Assembly (NCBI GenBank): GCA_022574185.1
Contig: JACZSM010000014.1
Location: 1-53,570 of the forward strand
Origin: Pseudomonadota bacterium
GTDB lineage: Bacteria; Pseudomonadota; Gammaproteobacteria; Steroidobacterales; Woeseiaceae
Reading direction: 5' to 3'
DNA length: 53,570 nucleotides
Part shown: one piece after another, positions 1 through 7,749 of the stretch
How positions within the stretch are numbered: position 1 is the stretch's first letter
Layout: each line of letters begins with the position of its first letter
The notes under the pieces: generated by a model
The model's input: only the letters and a program-made list of their open reading frames with translations
The model's database searches: none
Told to the model about the DNA's origin: nothing
Program-made: the position numbers and the translations under genes

Positions 1-739
1 CGGCGGTTTCCAGCGCTTCTGACTCCGACATCGGCGGAAGAATACCCGGCAGCCGCCGCGCCAACATGCTCTTGCCCGTTCCAGGTGGCCCAATGAACAG
101 AATGTTGTGGCCGCCGGCTGCCGCAATCTCGAGCGCGCGCTTCGCATGATTCTGCCCTTTTACTTCGGACAGGTCGGGCTCCGACACGTGCGCAATATCG
201 AGGTGCACTTGCGCCAGCGGTTGCAGCGTCTTGCTGGCCGCGAGATGCGCTGTGACTTCAAGCAGGGTTGTGGCCACCCGCGTTTCGGCTTTTGCCAGCG
301 CCGCCTCTGCGCCGTTGGCATCCGCCACTAAGACAGAATGACCGGCCGCAGCCGCTTTGAGCGCAGCCGGTAATATTCCAGGGACCGGACGAATTTCGCC
401 ATTCAGTGCCAACTCACCAAAAAATTCGACGTCGCTGACTGCCTCCACAGAAATCTGCTCACCAGCGGCAAGAATTCCCAGCGCAATAGCCAGATCGAAT
501 CGACCACCCGTCTTGCGCATGTCGGCTGGACCAAGATTGACTATTATTCGTTCCTGCGGGAATTTGAAACCGGAGCTGAGAATCGCGCCGCGCACCCTGT
601 CCTTGCTTTCACGAACCGCTGTTTCAGGCATGCCGACGATCGAAAATACCGGCAACCCGCCGGACAGGAACACTTCAATCGTAACGGGTGGCGCATCGGT
701 ACCGCGCTGCGCACGACTCATTAATATGGCAAGGCTCAC
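1..739 (-). CDS. comM: YifB/ComM family Mg-chelatase-like AAA+ ATPase (3' part outside window)
   Basis: N-terminal 246 codons of a YifB/ComM protein; the rest lies beyond the left edge. The family is a helicase-like AAA+ ATPase; in naturally competent species ComM aids branch migration during transformation. The start is a GTG at 739 with a strong AGGAGG about eight bases upstream, giving VSLAILMSRAQRG and then the family's PPVTIEV region. The N-terminal ChlI-like fold is followed near residue 215 by a perfect Walker A, GPPGTGKS, just before the window edge. It lies 43 bp downstream of ubiK on the same strand, an arrangement common in gammaproteobacteria next to glnK-amtB. Whether it supports competence here cannot be told from the sequence. 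Confidence 0.93.
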   Translation of the reverse strand, partial: MSLAILMSRAQRGTDAPPVTIEVFLSGGLPVFSIVGMPETAVRESKDRVRGAILSSGFKFPQERIIVNLGPADMRKTGGRFDLAIALGILAAGEQISVEAVSDVEFFGELALNGEIRPVPGILPAALKAAAAGHSVLVADANGAEAALAKAETRVATTLLEVTAHLAASKTLQPLAQVHLDIAHVSEPDLSEVKGQNHAKRALEIAAAGGHNILFIGPPGTGKSMLARRLPGILPPMSESEALETA

Positions 740-782
740 AGCCGGCCCTCCTTGGCTTACGGTCGTCAGGTTAGGTCAGACT

Positions 783-1025
783 TCAGGATTGTTTCTTTTC
801 GTAGTCCTTCAGCCGCTCTTCAAGTGCTTCGAGTTTTTCCCGGGTCCGTGCGAGCACCGCTTCCTGAACCTCGAATTCCTCGCGCGTCACAAGATCCAGC
901 TTGCCAAGTCCTGTCTGCAAGACCGAGCGAAAGTTCTCCTCCAAGTCTCTGCGCATCGAACGCAATCCCTGCGGAACGGCCTCGGCCAGCTTTTTGACGA
1001 GATCTTCAAATGAATTGTCACTCAT
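783..1025 (-). CDS. ubiK: Ubiquinone biosynthesis accessory factor UbiK (YqiC/BMFP family)
   Basis: An 80-residue protein matching the BMFP/UbiK family. An amphipathic N-terminus (SFEDLVKKLAEAVPQGL) is followed by a C-terminal coiled coil with the typical VTREEFEVQEAVLARTREKLEALE-type pattern, paraphrased here by its key residues V46-E70. UbiK binds UbiJ and is needed for efficient aerobic ubiquinone synthesis in E. coli; UbiJ is encoded at 17379-17987 in this window. The ATG at 1025 is preceded by AAAGGG. The gene is divergent from the nitrogen operon and directly upstream of comM, with which it is probably co-transcribed. Length and composition are normal for the family. Confidence 0.93.
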   Translation of the reverse strand: MSDNSFEDLVKKLAEAVPQGLRSMRRDLEENFRSVLQTGLGKLDLVTREEFEVQEAVLARTREKLEALEERLKDYEKKQS

Positions 1026-1061
1026 GACCCTTTAGATACCGCAGCGCACATGAAAAAACCA

Positions 1062-1108
1062 GCGCCAAATTGGGGCGAACGTTCTGATTGAGCGCACCAA
1101 CACAGTGC
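1062..1108 (+). promoter_or_regulatory. Two candidate NtrC enhancer sites upstream of torF-glnK-amtB
   Basis: Two dyads fit the NtrC pattern GCACY-N5-RGTGC. The one at 1094-1108 (GCACC-aacac-AGTGC) matches fully. The one at 1062-1076 (GCGCC-aaatt-GGGGC) deviates symmetrically at one position per arm. Their centres are 32 bp apart, about three helical turns, the spacing known for the paired NtrC sites at E. coli glnA. They lie about 90-120 bp before the start expected from the sigma-54 promoter at 1163-1178, a typical enhancer distance. Binding by NtrC is inferred. Confidence 0.68.
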
Positions 1109-1162
1109 GGCTGCGATAGCCTGAATTCTCTAACTGCTTGTTTCTATGCCGCTTGCTCAAGT

Positions 1163-1178
1163 TGGCACGAATGCTGCT
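1163..1178 (+). promoter_or_regulatory. Sigma-54 (-24/-12) promoter of torF-glnK-amtB
   Basis: TGGCACG-aatg-CTGCT matches the RpoN consensus TGGCACG-N4-TTGCW at all but one position. The invariant GG (1164-1165) and GC (1176-1177) are exactly ten bases apart. Transcription would begin near 1189, about 35 bases before the torF ATG. This agrees with nitrogen control of the glnK-amtB pair. Confidence 0.82.
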
Positions 1179-1224
1179 CTTAGAAAGGTGACCACATTTC
1201 ACCCGTTTACCCGGAGCATTGAAA

Positions 1225-1842
1225 ATGAAGACCTTTGTTATAATAGCCTTGGTTTGCGCACTAGTCCCTCTGAGTAGCGCCGCGCAAGCCGATTGGTCCG
1301 CCAACCTCGGCTTCGCGAGCGAATACTATTACCGCGGTATCTTTCAGGAGAGCACATCTGCGAGCGCAGGCCTCGATTTTGAAAACAACGGCTTCTTTGT
1401 TGGCACCTGGGCCGGTGATGTTGGCGATGGACTGGAGGTCGACGGTTATTTTGGCTACGGCACGGATGTCGGTGAGATCCGCTTTAGCATTGGTTACACC
1501 GGCTACTTCTACACCGGCGACTTTGACGATAGGTACCAGGAGATAAACCTGGGTGCCGGATTCGGCATCGTTTCTTTGGCTATCGCTATCGGCAAGTACG
1601 ACAACTTTGCGGGTCCGACGCAGAACTACACGTACACCTCACTGACCGTTGAGAAGGGCGATTTCCACGGCAAATTAGCTGGCTTTTCTCAGGACTTCGA
1701 TGGCGAGTATTTCGAGCTGGGCTACGCAACAACGATTGGCGAAATCGACGTTGGGCTGATACTGATTTTGTCCAACGAAGATCTCGTGGGTAGCAACGAC
1801 GAAGCGATTATCTTCACGATCGGCAAGTCATTCGACTTTTAA
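1225..1842 (+). CDS. TorF-family putative porin / outer-membrane beta-barrel protein
   Basis: A 205-residue exported protein with a signal peptide (MKTFVIIALVCALVPLSSAAQA) and then aromatic-rich beta strands such as ANLGFASEYYYRGI, the hallmark opening of the TorF/'Gcw_chp' putative porins. It ends in Phe (KSFDF), as outer-membrane barrels often do. I chose the ATG at 1225 because GGAG lies about eight bases upstream; an in-frame TTG at 1219 has worse spacing. It leads the operon torF-glnK-amtB and sits 15 bp before glnK behind the sigma-54 promoter, so it probably lets ammonium or another small nitrogen compound cross the outer membrane under nitrogen limitation. That substrate is inferred from context only. 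Confidence 0.85.
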   Translation: MKTFVIIALVCALVPLSSAAQADWSANLGFASEYYYRGIFQESTSASAGLDFENNGFFVGTWAGDVGDGLEVDGYFGYGTDVGEIRFSIGYTGYFYTGDFDDRYQEINLGAGFGIVSLAIAIGKYDNFAGPTQNYTYTSLTVEKGDFHGKLAGFSQDFDGEYFELGYATTIGEIDVGLILILSNEDLVGSNDEAIIFTIGKSFDF

Positions 1843-1857
1843 CATAGGGGCATCGCC

Positions 1858-2196
1858 ATGAAATTGATCACCGCGATTATCAAGCCGTTCAAACTCGATG
1901 ACGTCCGTCAGTCCGTCGCCGACATCGGCGTCCAGGGTATTACGGTCACCGAGGTCAAGGGTTTCGGTCGTCAACGCGGCCATACCGAGCTCTATCGAGG
2001 CGCCGAATACGTCGTGGACTTTCTGCCGAAGTCCAAGATCGAGCTCGCGGTCGCAGACGATATGGCCGACCAGGTCATCGAAGCCATTGCCAACAGTGCA
2101 CGCACGGGAAAGATCGGCGACGGCAAGATCTTCGTCACTGAACTCGTCGAAGCTATTCGTATTCGTACCGGTGAGACCGGTGCCGAAGCTGTTTAA
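1858..2196 (+). CDS. glnK: PII nitrogen regulatory protein GlnK
   Basis: A 112-residue PII signalling protein. The T-loop is intact, with Tyr51 in [14 protein letters not shown], the residue uridylylated by GlnD under nitrogen starvation. The B-loop ([12 protein letters not shown], about 82-93) and C-loop are also present. PII trimers sense 2-oxoglutarate and ATP/ADP; GlnK blocks the AmtB channel when nitrogen is plentiful. The gene directly precedes amtB, the conserved partnership that separates GlnK from GlnB. Start ATG 1858 has AGGGG upstream. The 29-bp gap to amtB holds the amtB ribosome site. Confidence 0.96.
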   Translation: MKLITAIIKPFKLDDVRQSVADIGVQGITVTEVKGFGRQRGHTELYRGAEYVVDFLPKSKIELAVADDMADQVIEAIANSARTGKIGDGKIFVTELVEAIRIRTGETGAEAV

Positions 2197-2225
2197 GAAC
2201 AGCCATACAAACGGAGGAACTTCAT

Positions 2226-3509
2226 ATGGATGAAGTAACGCAGATTTCGGCGCGTGTCACTGAATTGGCTTACGCCCTGGACACTTTTTACTTTCTCGTC
2301 ATGGGCGCACTGGTCATGTGGATGGCCGCCGGGTTCACGATGCTCGAAGCGGGGCTTGTCCGCGCCAAGAATACGGCCGAAATTCTGACCAAGAACGTCG
2401 GCCTTTATTCAATTGCCTGCATCATGTACATGTTGTGCGGCTACGCAATCATGTACCCGGGCGCCTATGCAGGCGGCGTTTTTCAGAGCCTGTTGACCTT
2501 CGGCAGCGGCATGTTGTCCGCAGTTGACAATACCGCCGCTGACGTGATCGCCAGTGGCGGTGAAACCTACTACTCCGGGCTGTCTGACTTTTTCTTTCAG
2601 GTCGTTTTCGTCGCCACGGCGATGTCGATCGTATCCGGCGCTGTCGCAGAGCGCATGAAGCTCTGGTCATTTTTCCTGTTCGCCGTGCTCCTGACAGGCT
2701 TTATTTATCCTGTGCAAGGGTTCTGGAAATGGGGCGGTGGTTTCCTCGAGGTCAACGGGTTCCTGGACTTCGCGGGCTCGGGTGTCGTGCATCTCTGTGG
2801 CGGTGCTGCAGCCCTGGCTGGTGTGCTGTTGCTTGGAGCCCGAAAAGGCAAGTACGGGCCCCGGGGCCAGATCAATGCAATTCCGGGCTGTAACCTGCCT
2901 CTCGCCGCGCTAGGCACATTGATACTCTGGCTCGGCTGGTTCGGATTCAACGGTGGCTCGGTGCTCAAAGTGTCCGCTGTGGGAGAAGCCAACGCCGTCG
3001 CGCTTGTATTCGTCAACACCAACATGGCCGCGGCGGGTGGGCTCGTATTTGCGCTAATCCTGTCGCGCTTCTGGTTTGGCAAGGCCGACCTGACGATGGC
3101 ACTCAACGGGGCACTGGCAGGGCTCGTCGCGATCACGGCCGAACCACTGACACCTGAGCCGATTCAAGCAACGCTGATTGGCGCCGTTGGCGGCCTGCTC
3201 GTCGTTAGCTCCATCGTGCTACTGGACAAGATCAGGATCGACGATCCCGTCGGCGCTATTTCTGTTCATGGTGTCGTCGGCATGTGGGGGCTACTGGCGG
3301 TCTGCTTAACCAACGATGCGGCCACAATTGGGGCACAGCTGCTCGGACTCGTTTCGATTTTCGGCTGGGTATTCGCGACCAGCTTTATCTTCTGGTTCCT
3401 GATCAAGAAGACGGTCGGCATCCGCGTTTCCGCAGAAGAAGAGTACGAAGGCGTCGATATCTCAGAATGCGGCCTTGAAGCTTATCCTGAGTTTTCAGCT
3501 GTCGAGTGA
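2226..3509 (+). CDS. amtB: Ammonium transporter AmtB
   Basis: A 427-residue Amt/Rh-family channel with about 11 hydrophobic segments. The twin pore histidines are visible as His189 (SGVVHLCGG) and His348 (ISVHGVVGMWG). The family signature around GFNGGS (241-246) and N-terminal MLEAGLVRAKN are intact. No cleaved signal peptide is evident, unlike E. coli AmtB. A strong GGAGGA precedes the ATG. It is the last gene of the sigma-54-driven operon and is followed by a terminator at 3599-3619. Its product conducts NH3/NH4+ into the cell and is gated by the GlnK encoded just upstream. Confidence 0.97.
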   Translation: MDEVTQISARVTELAYALDTFYFLVMGALVMWMAAGFTMLEAGLVRAKNTAEILTKNVGLYSIACIMYMLCGYAIMYPGAYAGGVFQSLLTFGSGMLSAVDNTAADVIASGGETYYSGLSDFFFQVVFVATAMSIVSGAVAERMKLWSFFLFAVLLTGFIYPVQGFWKWGGGFLEVNGFLDFAGSGVVHLCGGAAALAGVLLLGARKGKYGPRGQINAIPGCNLPLAALGTLILWLGWFGFNGGSVLKVSAVGEANAVALVFVNTNMAAAGGLVFALILSRFWFGKADLTMALNGALAGLVAITAEPLTPEPIQATLIGAVGGLLVVSSIVLLDKIRIDDPVGAISVHGVVGMWGLLAVCLTNDAATIGAQLLGLVSIFGWVFATSFIFWFLIKKTVGIRVSAEEEYEGVDISECGLEAYPEFSAVE

Positions 3510-3598
3510 GTACCGGGCACTCGCCCGCAGATTTGACATAGGCCGACTCAGTCCAGGGTCGGCGGCAAGGACAATTTTCTTCTGGCACAATGACTTAG

Positions 3599-3619
3599 CG
3601 GGCCTTTGGGTCCGTTTTT
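3599..3619 (+). terminator. Rho-independent terminator after amtB
   Basis: A six-pair stem, CGGGCC (3599-3604) with GGTCCG (3609-3614), including one G-T wobble, a TTTG loop, and an immediate run of five T. It ends the torF-glnK-amtB transcript. The remaining intergenic DNA up to 3737 shows no gene. Confidence 0.75.
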
Positions 3620-3737
3620 CTTGTGTCATAATGACGCTACTAGCGCACAGTTTTGCCTGTGATCATATTCGCATCAATGTTGAATTTCGCATGCTCTAAT
3701 GCTGCCAAGCTCATGTCCTCATACAGGAAGGTGCCCA

Positions 3738-4199
3738 ATGTCACGTATCGCACTCGCACTAATCGCAGCGGCAGCCCTCACGGCAAGTGGCGGCTCTATC
3801 GCTGGCGAGATCTACAAGTGGACCGACGAAGACGGTAACTTGCATTACATGGACCGTCCGACCGGACAGCCCTCCGAACAGCGACTTGCTTTCAACTTCA
3901 CCTCGACGGATAACGCCGCGGTACGAGACCGTGTTCAGGCACGCCACGAACACGAGGCTGCGCGCCAGGAGTCCAGGGCCGCCGCCGCAGAGCGGCAGCA
4001 GAGCGAGGCTGAAACACTGGCCCAAAACGAAAGACGTCATCAACAATGCCAGATGTACCGAAGTCGGCTGCAGAATTTCCTGCGATCACGCCGCCTGTAT
4101 CAAGAAGACGATGCCGGTGAGCGCACCTACCTGGATGACGATCAAATCCTGGAAGCACGCGAAAAAGTTCAGGATATGATTACCGAAACCTGCAGCTAG
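3738..4199 (+). CDS. Exported DUF4124-domain protein
   Basis: A 153-residue protein. Residues 1-22 form a signal peptide. The DUF4124 motif follows at once (GEIYKWTDEDGNLHYMDRP), a small domain typical of periplasmic proteins in gammaproteobacteria. The middle (about 60-105) is rich in Ala, Glu, Gln and Arg and probably a coiled coil. Two Cys (QCQMY, and C152 in ETCS) could form a disulphide. The ATG at 3738 has AGGAAGG six bases upstream, which beats an in-frame ATG 39 bases earlier. A second DUF4124 protein is encoded at 27329. Function is unknown. Confidence 0.78.
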   Translation: MSRIALALIAAAALTASGGSIAGEIYKWTDEDGNLHYMDRPTGQPSEQRLAFNFTSTDNAAVRDRVQARHEHEAARQESRAAAAERQQSEAETLAQNERRHQQCQMYRSRLQNFLRSRRLYQEDDAGERTYLDDDQILEAREKVQDMITETCS

Positions 4200-4250
4200 A
4201 AAACCGGGGACAGTCTACAATGGCGCTTCCGATCTCCAGGAGCGCCCGGC

Positions 4251-5312
4251 TTGGCCGCAAAACCGGATACCGAGAACAGCGAGACTCAAGCATACCTGCC
4301 TGATTTCTGTGCCGCCGGCACAGTGTTTATCGTGGTCTTGATCGCAGAACTCGTGGCAATCCTGCTCACTCTGGCCGCACACGACACGCCCGGTATGTTC
4401 ATGACCGAGCTTGCCAAGACATCAATGCTTATCCTCTGGATCGCACTTCTCGGGGCAGGGATCATGTGCCTGGCCCGCGACAGGCTGCAAAGCGCCGGCA
4501 AGACCCGCGCCTTTGTTATCAGCTTCATAATGCTTGAACTGCTGTGCCTCGCACTCGCCGAAATCGCGTACCAGATAACGCGAATATTCGCCCAATTGAC
4601 CATCATTGATGACTCGCACTCCGGATACATTCTGCGAACGATTGCCATCAGCTCCATCGTAATCGCCCTGGCGATGCGATACCTGTATATCTCCAGCGAA
4701 TGGCGTCGCAGTATCGAACTCGAGACGCAAGCTCGCATCAGCGCGCTACAGGCGGTGATTCGGCCGCATTTTCTGTTTAACAGCATGAATACGATTGCAT
4801 CGTTGACGCGCACCAACCCCCGTCAGGCCGAGGAAGCAGTCGAGGATCTGTCTGACCTGTTGCGAGCGAATCTCGGCGGCTCGGGTGACCGTACTTCACT
4901 CAAAGAAGAACTCGAGGTCGCGGCGATTTATCAGCGCATCGAAAAACTTCGACTTGGCGATCGTCTCAATGTCCGTTGGGACATTGCCGACCTGCCCATG
5001 CGCGCATTGATACCGAGTCTGACCATTCAGCCGCTGCTCGAAAACGCCATCTATCATGGCATCGAGTTGCTGCCTGACGGCGGTGAGGTAACCGTCACCG
5101 GAATTCGTGACGGCGAGTTCCTCGTCATCACGATCTCAAATCCGGTCGCGCCCGGCATAAAACGCTCCAAAGATGGCAACAAGATGGCGATGTCGAATAT
5201 TCGGCAACGCTTCGAATTGGCCTATGACAATCGCGCCTCCGTCGACGTTGTAGACACTGACACGAAATTTACAGTCACCTTGAGGTTCCCGTACGACGAG
5301 ATAAGCGCGTGA
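4251..5312 (+). CDS. algZ: AlgZ/FimS-like sensor histidine kinase (LytS/YehU type)
   Basis: A 353-residue membrane kinase of the His_kinase (PF06580) class. Four hydrophobic segments lie at about 22-42, 57-73, 87-107 and 128-145. The phospho-acceptor box is IRPHFLFNSMNT with His173, and a HATPase domain follows (LLENAIYHGIE, with the N-box Asn). The start is a TTG at 4251 with AGGAG eight bases upstream; no in-frame ATG is nearby. It overlaps the response regulator by four bases (GTGA). The pair sits directly before hemC, as algZ-algR do in Pseudomonas and Xanthomonas, where AlgR controls virulence, motility or alginate genes. The regulon here cannot be inferred. Confidence 0.9.
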   Translation: MAAKPDTENSETQAYLPDFCAAGTVFIVVLIAELVAILLTLAAHDTPGMFMTELAKTSMLILWIALLGAGIMCLARDRLQSAGKTRAFVISFIMLELLCLALAEIAYQITRIFAQLTIIDDSHSGYILRTIAISSIVIALAMRYLYISSEWRRSIELETQARISALQAVIRPHFLFNSMNTIASLTRTNPRQAEEAVEDLSDLLRANLGGSGDRTSLKEELEVAAIYQRIEKLRLGDRLNVRWDIADLPMRALIPSLTIQPLLENAIYHGIELLPDGGEVTVTGIRDGEFLVITISNPVAPGIKRSKDGNKMAMSNIRQRFELAYDNRASVDVVDTDTKFTVTLRFPYDEISA

Positions 5313-6055
5313 AAGTTTTGATCGTCGACGACGAAAAACCTGCACGGGACCGCCTGCGACAGCTCATCGACGATTGCGGCGCGCACGAGGTGGTCGGCGA
5401 AGCGGCAAACGGTGCGCAGGCCATTGCATTGGCGACAACGCTACATCCCGACATCGTGCTGCTGGACATTCGTATGCCCGGTATTGACGGTATCGAGACC
5501 GCTCACCACTTGAATGCGATGGATGCACCGCCCGCCGTCGTTTTCACAACCGCGTATAACGAGTACGCAATTGACGCATTCGAGGCTCGAGCCATTGGTT
5601 ACGTGCTGAAACCGGTGCGGCGTGAGCGACTCGAACGTGCGCTTGAACACGCCGGCCGTATATCGGGCAAGATGCTTGGCCAGCTCACCACGGCGGCTCA
5701 TTTAAAAAACCGCCGCAATCACGTGTGTGCTCTGGTCCACGGTGAACTACGGCTAATTCCCATCAACGATGTCGCCTACTTCAATGCCGATCAGAAATAT
5801 GTATGCGTGCACCACGAGCGCGGTCTGGATCTGATCGATGATTCCCTGAAATCACTGGAACTAGAGTTCGCCGACGAATTCGTTCGCATTCATCGTAGCG
5901 TACTCGTTGCCATCGACAAGATCGACAGATTGGAGAAGACCCCCGATGGCAAAACCCGCGCTATCCTGAGGCACGCCTCTGAGACCGATAACGGCGATCT
6001 AGTGATTAGCCGGCGGCATCTAGCCAATGTCCGCCGCCGCCTGAAGGGAGGCTAG
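5309..6055 (+). CDS. algR: AlgR-like LytTR response regulator
   Basis: A 248-residue regulator. The receiver domain (1-120) carries the acidic pair D7-D8, phospho-acceptor Asp53 (LLDIRMPGID) and a lysine in VLKPVRRERL. The C-terminal LytTR DNA-binding domain (about 145-245) includes ADQKYVCVHHE and RIHRSVLVAIDKI. The GTG start overlaps the stop of algZ, so the two are translationally coupled. hemC follows after seven bases. It is the cognate partner of AlgZ and binds DNA once phosphorylated; targets outside this locus are not visible. Confidence 0.92.
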   Translation: MKVLIVDDEKPARDRLRQLIDDCGAHEVVGEAANGAQAIALATTLHPDIVLLDIRMPGIDGIETAHHLNAMDAPPAVVFTTAYNEYAIDAFEARAIGYVLKPVRRERLERALEHAGRISGKMLGQLTTAAHLKNRRNHVCALVHGELRLIPINDVAYFNADQKYVCVHHERGLDLIDDSLKSLELEFADEFVRIHRSVLVAIDKIDRLEKTPDGKTRAILRHASETDNGDLVISRRHLANVRRRLKGG

Positions 6056-6062
6056 GCCAGAG

Positions 6063-6980
6063 TTGAACATTCGTATCGCAACGCGCAAGAGTGCGCTCGC
6101 ACTTTGGCAGGCCAATCATGTTGTCGAAGCGCTCGCCGCGTTGCCCGAGGTCGATACGATCGAACTCATACCATTGACGACACTCGGCGACGAAATGCTC
6201 GACCGCAGCCTGCAGAAAATTGGTGGCAAGGGATTGTTCATTAAGGAGCTCGAAGTTGCGATACAGGCAGGCGAAGCCGATATTGCCGTGCACTCGATGA
6301 AGGATGTCCCGGCGGAAATACCTGACGGTTTTTGTATCGCAGCGGTCCTGCCGCGCGCGAACTGTGCCGATGTGCTTGTCGGACAAACGCTCGATGACCT
6401 TGCCCAGGGGGCCTGTGTTGGCAGCTCTAGTCTGCGCCGTGCCGCACAACTTAGAATGCTGCGTCCGGACTTAAGAATCGAGCCGCTGCGTGGCAACATC
6501 AACACGCGACTGGCCAAACTCGAAAACGGCGACTATGACGCGATCATCCTCGCCGCAGCTGGCCTCGAGCGCCTCGGACTGCAACGACACATTAGCCAGC
6601 AGTTCTCAACCGAGGAGATGCTGCCGGCCGCAGCACAGGGTGTAATTGGTATCGAGTGTCTCGTTGCGAACGAGCGGCTGCGCGACGTTTTGGCACAGCT
6701 CAATCACGAAACCACGGCCAGGTCGACCGCTGCGGAGCGGGCCATCGCAAAAACCTTGCAAGCGAACTGCCAATCGCCTGTCGCCGCGCACGCGGTAATC
6801 GCTGATAACCGCATGATCGTCACGGCGCTGGTCATAATGCCCGACGGTAGTCGTTCGGTTCGCGATAGCGTCAGTGGTTCGCCCGACGATGCTGAATCGC
6901 TTGGCGAGCAGCTCGCAAACCTCCTGCTGGAGCGCGGCGCCCGTGAAATCCTTGCCAGCATAGGTGGCGCGCATGGCTGA
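6063..6980 (+). CDS. hemC: Hydroxymethylbilane synthase (porphobilinogen deaminase)
   Basis: A 305-residue enzyme that joins four porphobilinogens to hydroxymethylbilane in tetrapyrrole synthesis. Signature segments are IRIATRKSALALWQA at the start, GGKGLFIKELE (54-64), HSMKDVPAE (77-85) and LRGNINTRL (142-150). The dipyrromethane cofactor is anchored on Cys236 (QANCQSPVAAH). The start is a TTG at 6063; AAGGGAGG lies about 11 bases upstream. It is the first of four consecutive hem genes and overlaps hemD by eight bases from the hemD ATG. Length is normal. Confidence 0.96.
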   Translation: MNIRIATRKSALALWQANHVVEALAALPEVDTIELIPLTTLGDEMLDRSLQKIGGKGLFIKELEVAIQAGEADIAVHSMKDVPAEIPDGFCIAAVLPRANCADVLVGQTLDDLAQGACVGSSSLRRAAQLRMLRPDLRIEPLRGNINTRLAKLENGDYDAIILAAAGLERLGLQRHISQQFSTEEMLPAAAQGVIGIECLVANERLRDVLAQLNHETTARSTAAERAIAKTLQANCQSPVAAHAVIADNRMIVTALVIMPDGSRSVRDSVSGSPDDAESLGEQLANLLLERGAREILASIGGAHG

Positions 6981-7749
6981 AGCGGCCCTTGCGGGAATCG
7001 GCGTACTCGTTACCCGGCCATGGCACCAGGCCAGCGATCTTATGTCTGCAATCGAATCGGAGGGCGGCACGGCATACGCTTTCCCCACGATCGAAATCGT
7101 GCCGCGGGCGTCTGAGATTGTACGCACTGAGGTGCGCTCGCTGCAGCCGCCGGACATTGCAATATTCGTCAGCCCTAATGCCGTACAGCATGGTCTTAGC
7201 CATGCGGACTCCGCCGCAATTGCTGCCGTTGGCCCGACGACGGCGGCCGCCATCGAGTCTGCCGGGAAGACCGTCGACATTCGTTCGGCAACCGGTTACG
7301 ACAGTGAGCACCTGCTGCTGGAATCCGGCCTTGCGAATGTTGCCGGCATGACGATTCGAATTATTCGCGGCGGTACGGGTAGGGAGTTGCTTGCGGATAC
7401 CCTTAAGGAACGCGGCGCAACTGTGGAATACCTGTCTGTTTATGACCGGGTAGCCCCGGATTATTCGGCAGATGAACTCAGCACACTCGAAATTCAATGG
7501 CGCTCGGGCGCTATCAACGTCGTGACGATTATGAGTGTCGAGTCGCTGACGAATCTCATTGCCATTTTGCCGCAATGGTGCAGCGACCAACTCCGACAAA
7601 CACCACTGGTGACGCCAGCTGCTCGTGTGATAAAAGAAGCGGTGGATCGATTTCACAATGCCCCAACAGCACTGGCAAGAGGACCGCAGGCAAGCGAAAT
7701 GGTCCGCGCAATTACTGACCTGGGTCCTATAGCAACTGGACAACCCTGA
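6973..7749 (+). CDS. hemD: Uroporphyrinogen-III synthase
   Basis: A protein of 258 residues from the ATG at 6973 (an in-frame GTG at 6964 would add three). HemD closes and inverts ring D of hydroxymethylbilane. The family is poorly conserved, but typical pieces are visible: VLVTRPWHQA at the N-terminus, FVSPNAVQHGL in the first lobe, and VTIMSVESLTNL with TPAARVIKEA in the second. Its coding start overlaps hemC and its stop overlaps the hemX ATG by one base, so the block is tightly coupled. Assignment rests on both motifs and position. Confidence 0.9.
   Translation: MAEAALAGIGVLVTRPWHQASDLMSAIESEGGTAYAFPTIEIVPRASEIVRTEVRSLQPPDIAIFVSPNAVQHGLSHADSAAIAAVGPTTAAAIESAGKTVDIRSATGYDSEHLLLESGLANVAGMTIRIIRGGTGRELLADTLKERGATVEYLSVYDRVAPDYSADELSTLEIQWRSGAINVVTIMSVESLTNLIAILPQWCSDQLRQTPLVTPAARVIKEAVDRFHNAPTALARGPQASEMVRAITDLGPIATGQP

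Noticed and set aside
357-1013. Plus-strand 218-residue reading frame
   Set aside because: It is antisense to comM and ubiK, has no family-like sequence and no ribosome site.
1219-1224. TTG at 1219 as the torF start
   Set aside because: The ATG at 1225 has better ribosome-site spacing and yields a cleaner signal peptide.
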